From: Lachnospiraceae bacterium
Lineage (GTDB): Bacteria > Bacillota > Clostridia > Lachnospirales > Lachnospiraceae
Reading direction: 5' to 3'
Assembly: GCA_900771995.1 (NCBI GenBank)
Contig: CAAGQC010000031.1
Location: 1-9,884 of the forward strand
Length of the DNA stretch: 9,884 bases
Shown: in pieces, positions 7,207-9,884 of the stretch
How positions within the stretch are numbered: position 1 is the stretch's first letter
How the letters are laid out: every line of letters begins with the position of its first letter
Notes under the pieces: generated by a model
The model's database searches: none
The model's input: the letters and a program-made list of their open reading frames with translations, nothing else
Told to the model about the DNA's origin: nothing
Position numbers and translations under genes: made by a program

Positions 7207-7742
7207 ATACCTGCGGCGAGGTTCATTTTATTTTTAAAGAAATGATTAAACACGGCAATGCATCTGCCGACACCCAGGACTGACAGTACGGTACCCAGTC
7301 CCACGCCTACCAGATGTCCGGCGAAGAGCAGGAGGATCAGCTGTAGCCCCAGTTTATTTTCCGGGGCGGGGATCCAGGCGGAGAACAGATTCATAAAGCG
7401 GGTAAAGATAAGGCTCAAGGGCAGCTGTAACAGATCCATCAGCAGAATCAAAGGCAGGGATCTGTGTACAGCGGGCTCCAGGGCCTTATCTGTCGTTTTG
7501 CGCTGGCGGAGATTCCGAGTGGTGTGCAGAATAAGCTGGATCAGTACGAAGACCGCATACAATGCAAAGGTGGTATTTCCAAAATTGAAATGCCAGATGG
7601 TAGAGATGCTGTAAGCTACAGAGATGATCGGGGAAACCCCTAGTCCGGATTTTGTATTTAGAATGATTCCGAGGGCGAGGACGAGAAGTCCCGAGATGTA
7701 AAAAACAATTCTTAAAACAGTAGATTTTCTTGTTGCATTCAA
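7197..7742 (-). CDS. YczE/DUF6198-type integral membrane protein, apparently with an internal deletion
   Basis: A 181-aa membrane protein. The N-terminal portion has GLLVLALGIILNTKSGLGVSP (18-38), then SISTIW and a helix at 57-72. A polar loop (73-95, TRNLRQRKTTD), a helix with LLQLPLSLIFTRFMNLF (104-120) and the terminal block VGVGLGTVLSVLGVGR (145-160) plus FNHFFKNKM follow. These match what I recall of the YczE-like DUF6198 family, whose members are nearer 215-230 residues. The usual stretch after the LLQLPLS helix (one helix, a loop with a P-x-x-G-x-G type motif, and the first part of another helix) is missing. LQLILLLFAG (133-142) runs straight into the C-terminal block. The frame is kept, so the product may still be made, but its function is doubtful. 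The start is TTG at 7742; no in-frame ATG fits better. Function of the family is unknown. Confidence 0.7.
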   Translation of the reverse strand: MNATRKSTVLRIVFYISGLLVLALGIILNTKSGLGVSPIISVAYSISTIWHFNFGNTTFALYAVFVLIQLILHTTRNLRQRKTTDKALEPAVHRSLPLILLMDLLQLPLSLIFTRFMNLFSAWIPAPENKLGLQLILLLFAGHLVGVGLGTVLSVLGVGRCIAVFNHFFKNKMNLAAGMEE

Positions 7743-7767
7743 TGTATTCTCTCACTTTCCGCATTCC

Positions 7768-7776
7768 ATCATAGCA
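7768..7776 (-). promoter_or_regulatory. Extended -10 promoter of the YczE-like gene
   Basis: On the minus strand TGCTATGAT forms an extended -10 (TATGAT at 7773-7768), 26 nt before the TTG start. No good -35 hexamer lies at 17 bases. The promoter is divergent from, and separate from, the palindrome-overlapped promoter at 7806. Confidence 0.45.
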
Positions 7777-7805
7777 CATATTTTTTTCTATGGTAAATAA
7801 AAATA

Positions 7806-7833
7806 TTGACAAGTGGAGAAAATGTGTTATAGT
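7806..7833 (+). promoter_or_regulatory. Sigma-70 promoter of the metal-transport operon
   Basis: TTGACA (7806-7811), a 16-base spacer and TATAGT (7828-7833) make one of the best promoters in the window. Transcription would start near 7840, inside the palindrome at 7832-7868, leaving a 5' leader of about 230 nt before the permease start. A repressor bound to the palindrome would block the -10 and start site directly. Confidence 0.75.
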
Positions 7834-7868
7834 TCTAAATGCAAATGAGTTGCATTTGCATTTAGAAC
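7832..7868. promoter_or_regulatory. Fur-type operator: perfect 16-bp-arm palindrome
   Basis: GTTCTAAATGCAAATG (7832-7847) and CATTTGCATTTAGAAC (7853-7868) are exact reverse complements around AGTTG. The core, GCAAATGAG-T-TGCATTTGC, has the A/T-rich 9-1-9 layout of Fur-superfamily boxes and resembles GCAAAT-containing Fur boxes described in other bacteria. It overlaps the -10 and start site of the operon whose last gene is a Fur-family repressor. Autoregulation of the operon by that protein is the natural inference. Which metal it senses is not shown. An RNA hairpin at the transcript 5' end is an alternative reading. Confidence 0.65.
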
Positions 7869-7901
7869 AAATATGTGATTATATGTTCATCTGAGGTAAT
7901 T

Positions 7902-8012
7902 ATGCAGAGCCAATGGGCGAAGCAATCGCAGGAACAGATAACATGCAAACATGCTATGCAAGGCATTCAGGAAAACTCGCTGAGGCGGTTTTGCGATTGT
8001 GGTTCGGAATAG
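7902..8012 (+). CDS. Possible 36-aa leader peptide ending RRFCDCGSE
   Basis: ATG 7902 with GAGG (7893-7896) 5 nt upstream opens a 36-codon frame ending TAG at 8010-8012. It is the first ORF on the transcript from the palindrome-overlapped promoter and ends 60 nt before the permease start. The product starts MQSQWAKQSQEQ, is Gln-rich, carries C15-x-H17 and C31-x-C33, and ends SLRRFCDCGSE. Its end matches the small ORF at 1-66 (RFCEWGAE), with differences concentrated at third codon positions. It may be a tiny protein, a leader peptide that tunes permease translation, or part of a non-coding dispersed repeat read in one frame. No family is known to me. Confidence 0.4.
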   Translation: MQSQWAKQSQEQITCKHAMQGIQENSLRRFCDCGSE

Positions 8013-8016
8013 TTAC
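7986..8016 (+). repeat. Dispersed repeat, second copy of the block at 40-70
   Basis: The 31-base block ending GAATAGTTAC aligns without gaps to 40-70, with five mismatches. In both places it lies shortly upstream of a membrane transporter start (94 and 56 nt). The last ten bases also occur at 5596-5605 before the MATE gene. The conservation passes 4 bases beyond the shared TAG stop, which a purely coding explanation does not require. Confidence 0.65.
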
Positions 8017-8072
8017 TATTTGATAATGTTGATAATGATAAGTTGTTAAGGAAATACGGAAAGGGAAAGATC

Positions 8073-9047
8073 ATGTTGGATGTAATTTTAGATACTTTAA
8101 TAGACAGTATAAAGCTGGTGCCGTTTTTGTTCCTGACCTATCTGGCCATGGAATATCTGGAGCACAAGGCGGGAGAGAAGACCACTCATATGGTGCGAAA
8201 GGCCGGAAAACTGGGACCGTTGATCGGCGGTGTGGCAGGTGTGCTGCCCCAGTGCGGATTCTCGGCAGCGGCATCCAATCTGTATGCGGGCCGGGTGATT
8301 ACGCTGGGAACGCTGATTGCTATTTATCTGTCCACCTCCGATGAGATGCTGCCGATTCTGATTTCCGAAAAGATGGATATCCGATTCGTTTTGGGCGTGC
8401 TGGCGGCAAAAGCGGTGATCGGCGCGGTTGCAGGATTTTTGATCGATCTGCTGATCCGGGAACAGAAGATACATCATGACCATACGGAACACGGGCATAA
8501 GCATGGACATTCTGCCCATGGCGCACATGAACAGGAAGCAGAAGAGATCGATCACGGCCACGAGGGTCATAATCATGATCATCATGACCATGAGGAAGAA
8601 GATCACGCTGAGCAGGAGCACATCCATGAGATCTGCGAGCATGACCATTGTCATTGCGAAGAGGACGGCATTTTCCTGTCTGCGGTAAAACATACGTTGC
8701 AGATCACCTTTTTCATTATCATTATTGGATTTGTGTTGAACGTGGCACTGCATTTTGTAGGTGAGGATGTTCTGGCGAACCTGATCCTGAACCGTCCGGT
8801 ACTGGGACCTGTGCTGGCAGGTCTGGTAGGCCTGATCCCGAACTGCGCCGCATCTGTCACCGTAACACAACTGTACATCAGCGGCGTGATCAGCCTGGGA
8901 GCCATGATGTCCGGATTGCTGGTAGGCGCCGGAGTAGGTCTGTTAGTGTTGTTCCGTGTGAACCCGGATAAGAAGGAAAATCTGAAAATCGTGGGAATTT
9001 TATATGTGATTGGCGTTTTGGTTGGAATTGTGATAAACTGGCTGTAG
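8073..9047 (+). CDS. ArsP_2-type permease (putative metal transporter) with a long His-rich loop
   Basis: A 324-aa polytopic membrane protein of the family annotated as putative manganese transporter or 10-TM heavy-metal exporter (ArsP_2). Two halves repeat the same motif: GGVAGVLPQCGFSAAASNLY...ITLG (52-79) and GLVGLIPNCAASVTVTQLY...ISLG (250-276), each with Pro-x-Cys (PQC, PNC) next to a membrane segment. Between them a hydrophilic loop (about 130-199) contains 22 histidines between residues 134 and 194, many acidic residues and CEHDHCHC (188-195). This resembles the metal-binding loops of ZIP and CDF transporters. I chose ATG 8073 because GGAAAGGGA lies just upstream; a TTG at 8043 would add ten polar residues. 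It is likely controlled by the palindrome at 7832 and cotranscribed with the downstream Fur-family gene. Substrate and direction are unproven: a Fur-type box would fit uptake under starvation, while the family name implies export. Confidence 0.85.
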   Translation: MLDVILDTLIDSIKLVPFLFLTYLAMEYLEHKAGEKTTHMVRKAGKLGPLIGGVAGVLPQCGFSAAASNLYAGRVITLGTLIAIYLSTSDEMLPILISEKMDIRFVLGVLAAKAVIGAVAGFLIDLLIREQKIHHDHTEHGHKHGHSAHGAHEQEAEEIDHGHEGHNHDHHDHEEEDHAEQEHIHEICEHDHCHCEEDGIFLSAVKHTLQITFFIIIIGFVLNVALHFVGEDVLANLILNRPVLGPVLAGLVGLIPNCAASVTVTQLYISGVISLGAMMSGLLVGAGVGLLVLFRVNPDKKENLKIVGILYVIGVLVGIVINWL

Positions 9048-9048
9048 G

Positions 9049-9240
9049 CACGAGCAACACGAAGTGTTTCGAGGTGGGAAGCATTGCGAAGTCCCCCAAA
9101 CCGCAGGATAACTCTTTGCCTGCTTGCAGGCAGAATTGATAGCTTCGATTTTGATAGGGCGACGCCCCGTCCAGTGAGGGAACACAGGGCGTTACCGAGC
9201 TGAGCAACCCAGCGTCCGCAAGATCGTGATATAAAAGGAC
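9049..9240. repeat. Structured dispersed repeat between the permease and the regulator
   Basis: This 190-bp gap is rich in short inverted repeats: AACAC/GTGTT (9055-9067), GCCTG/CAGGC (9120-9133), GGGCG/CGCCC (9157-9167), and a longer imperfect one around GAGCTGAGC. One plus-strand frame reads RSVSRWEALRSPPNRR and one minus-strand frame GRRPIKIEAINSACKQAK. I recall both as recurrent short predicted proteins across Lachnospiraceae annotations, the sign of a non-coding interspersed repeat. No coding function is claimed. It carries no U-tract terminator, so readthrough into the regulator is possible. Confidence 0.55.
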
Positions 9241-9248
9241 TGATATCT

Positions 9249-9695
9249 ATGGAAGAACATAAATGCGAGCACAGTGACATTTCTTATCCTAAGGGACTGA
9301 AATGGACCAAACAGAGAAAATGCGTGTATCAGGTGCTGGAGGAAGCCACCGAGCCCCTCAGCGCCGTACAGATCTATAACCGCATCGAGAGAGAACACGA
9401 AGGCAGCGACTACGCCGTATCCACCATTTACCGCATCCTGGCCACTTTTGAAGAACATGGCATGGTAGAGAAGACCACTTTTATGGGAGACGGTACCGTA
9501 GTATACGAACTGAACCGCGGAGAACACACTCATTATGCGGTCTGCCTGGAATGCCACAAGCGGATTCCCCTGCCCAGCTGCCCCTTTGCACACGTACATC
9601 TGGAGCAGAATACCGGAGATTTTACTGTCACCGGACACAAATTAGAACTTTACGGCTACTGCAAAAAGTGCCAGGAAGCCCGCAAAAATCACTAA
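9249..9695 (+). CDS. Fur-family metal-responsive transcriptional repressor
   Basis: A 148-aa regulator of the Fur/Zur/PerR superfamily, normal length. The N-terminal winged helix contains KWTKQRKCVYQVL (18-30) and the recognition helix STIYRILATFEEHGMV (58-73). The C-terminal dimerisation domain has HTHYAVCLECHK (93-104) and the second pair YCKKC (137-141). C99, C102, C138 and C141 form the expected structural zinc site. H93, H95 and H130 are candidates for the sensing site. Sequence does not separate Fur from Zur or PerR with certainty. The start ATG 9249 has AAAGGA at 9234-9239, 9 nt upstream. It follows the His-rich permease at 201 bp on the same strand and probably represses the operon through the palindrome at 7832-7868. 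Confidence 0.92.
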   Translation: MEEHKCEHSDISYPKGLKWTKQRKCVYQVLEEATEPLSAVQIYNRIEREHEGSDYAVSTIYRILATFEEHGMVEKTTFMGDGTVVYELNRGEHTHYAVCLECHKRIPLPSCPFAHVHLEQNTGDFTVTGHKLELYGYCKKCQEARKNH

Positions 9696-9719
9696 TTTCA
9701 TCTATTGTACAAATAAATC

Positions 9720-9743
9720 GAAAAAAATATTTAAATTTTTTTC
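9720..9743. terminator. AT-only palindrome after the Fur-family gene (possible weak terminator)
   Basis: GAAAAAAAT (9720-9728) pairs exactly with ATTTTTTTC (9735-9743) around ATTTAA. It lies 24 nt after the stop. The stem lacks GC pairs, so termination would be weak. The A/T-rich tract also sits just upstream of the tRNA promoter and could act as an UP element. Confidence 0.35.
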
Positions 9744-9752
9744 AAAAAGTAC

Positions 9753-9781
9753 TTGCATTCTTTAAAATCATGTGATAACAT
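9753..9781 (+). promoter_or_regulatory. Promoter of the tRNA-Lys gene
   Basis: TTGCAT (9753-9758), a 17-base spacer and TAACAT (9776-9781) form a good sigma-70 promoter 44 nt before the tRNA. The pre-tRNA leader contains an 8-bp stem, TGTCGTTG (9788-9795) with CAACGACA (9808-9815), which would be removed by RNase P processing. Confidence 0.6.
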
Positions 9782-9825
9782 ATGTCTTGTCGTTGCGGGA
9801 GACACAACAACGACAGACAAGAAAT

Positions 9826-9884
9826 GCACCGCTAGCTCAGTTGGTAGAGCACCTGACTCTTAATCAGGGTGTCCAGGGTTCGAG
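9826..9884 (+). tRNA. tRNA-Lys (anticodon CTT), 3' end beyond the window
   Basis: The acceptor strand GCACCGC (9826-9832) is followed by TA, the D-arm GCTC-AGTTGGTA-GAGC (9835-9850), and the anticodon arm CCTGA-CTCTTAA-TCAGG (9852-9868) with U33 and anticodon CTT at 9859-9861. Then come a 5-nt variable loop (GTGTC) and the start of the T-arm CAGGG-TTCGAG. The 3' side of the T-stem and the acceptor lie past base 9884, so acceptor pairing cannot be checked. It may head a tRNA cluster. Confidence 0.93.

Noticed and set aside
8535..8670. Tandem repeat or CRISPR-like array
   Set aside because: The repetitive look of this stretch comes from His/Glu/Asp codons of the permease loop; there are no regular repeat-spacer units.
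8097..8870. Minus-strand frame of 257 codons opposite the permease
   Set aside because: The Met-rich runs are the complement of the His codons in the permease loop; there is no independent evidence of coding.
9000..9185. Minus-strand 61-codon frame between the permease and regulator genes
   Set aside because: It overlaps the permease end and the dispersed repeat, and has no ribosome binding site. The similar short proteins I recall are best explained as annotation of a repeat.

Overview
The window looks like chromosome from a low-to-moderate GC Gram-positive anaerobe of the Clostridia, most likely a Lachnospiraceae gut bacterium. The grounds are AGGAGG-type ribosome binding sites, a KtrAB potassium system, a YczE/DUF6198-type membrane protein, a Fur-family regulator, and intergenic repeats of a kind I recall from Lachnospiraceae genomes. 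The species cannot be named from this sequence. Most of the window is ordinary membrane transport and its regulation; the last 2.1 kb is the most unusual part.

Layout. Positions 1-2208 (+): the end of a small ORF or repeat, an extended -10 promoter, then ktrB and ktrA (K+ channel subunit plus RCK gating ring). Positions 2227-2290: a long stem-loop serving as a two-way terminator between convergent units. Positions 2325-4462 (-): an operon of an RmlD-like reductase whose catalytic tyrosine is replaced by phenylalanine, with a GTG start directly on its stop codon for a glutamate/aspartate-type symporter. Positions 4600-5463 (-) and 5657-6979 (+): a divergent pair of cupin-AraC regulator and MATE exporter. 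Positions 6980-7742: a possible 36-residue ORF convergent with a YczE-like membrane protein that seems to have lost an internal block. The two stop codons sit in one perfect stem-loop.

Positions 7743-9695 (+): a strong sigma-70 promoter overlapped by a perfect 16-bp-arm palindrome of Fur-box character. It is followed by a 36-codon small ORF with its own ribosome binding site, an ArsP_2-type permease with a very histidine-rich loop (22 His in 61 residues), a structured dispersed repeat, and a Fur-family metal regulator. This reads as a self-contained metal-homeostasis unit: a metal-sensing repressor, its likely operator, and a poorly characterised metal transporter. Positions 9753-9884 hold a promoter and the 5' part of a tRNA-Lys(CTT) cut by the window end.

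Two cross-window patterns stand out. The string GAATAGTTAC occurs in the same orientation 51-94 bp upstream of three transporter genes (ktrB, MATE, permease). In two of those copies it is the end of a short ORF with the shared C-terminus RFC[DE]xG[AS]E-stop, whose differences fall mostly at third codon positions.
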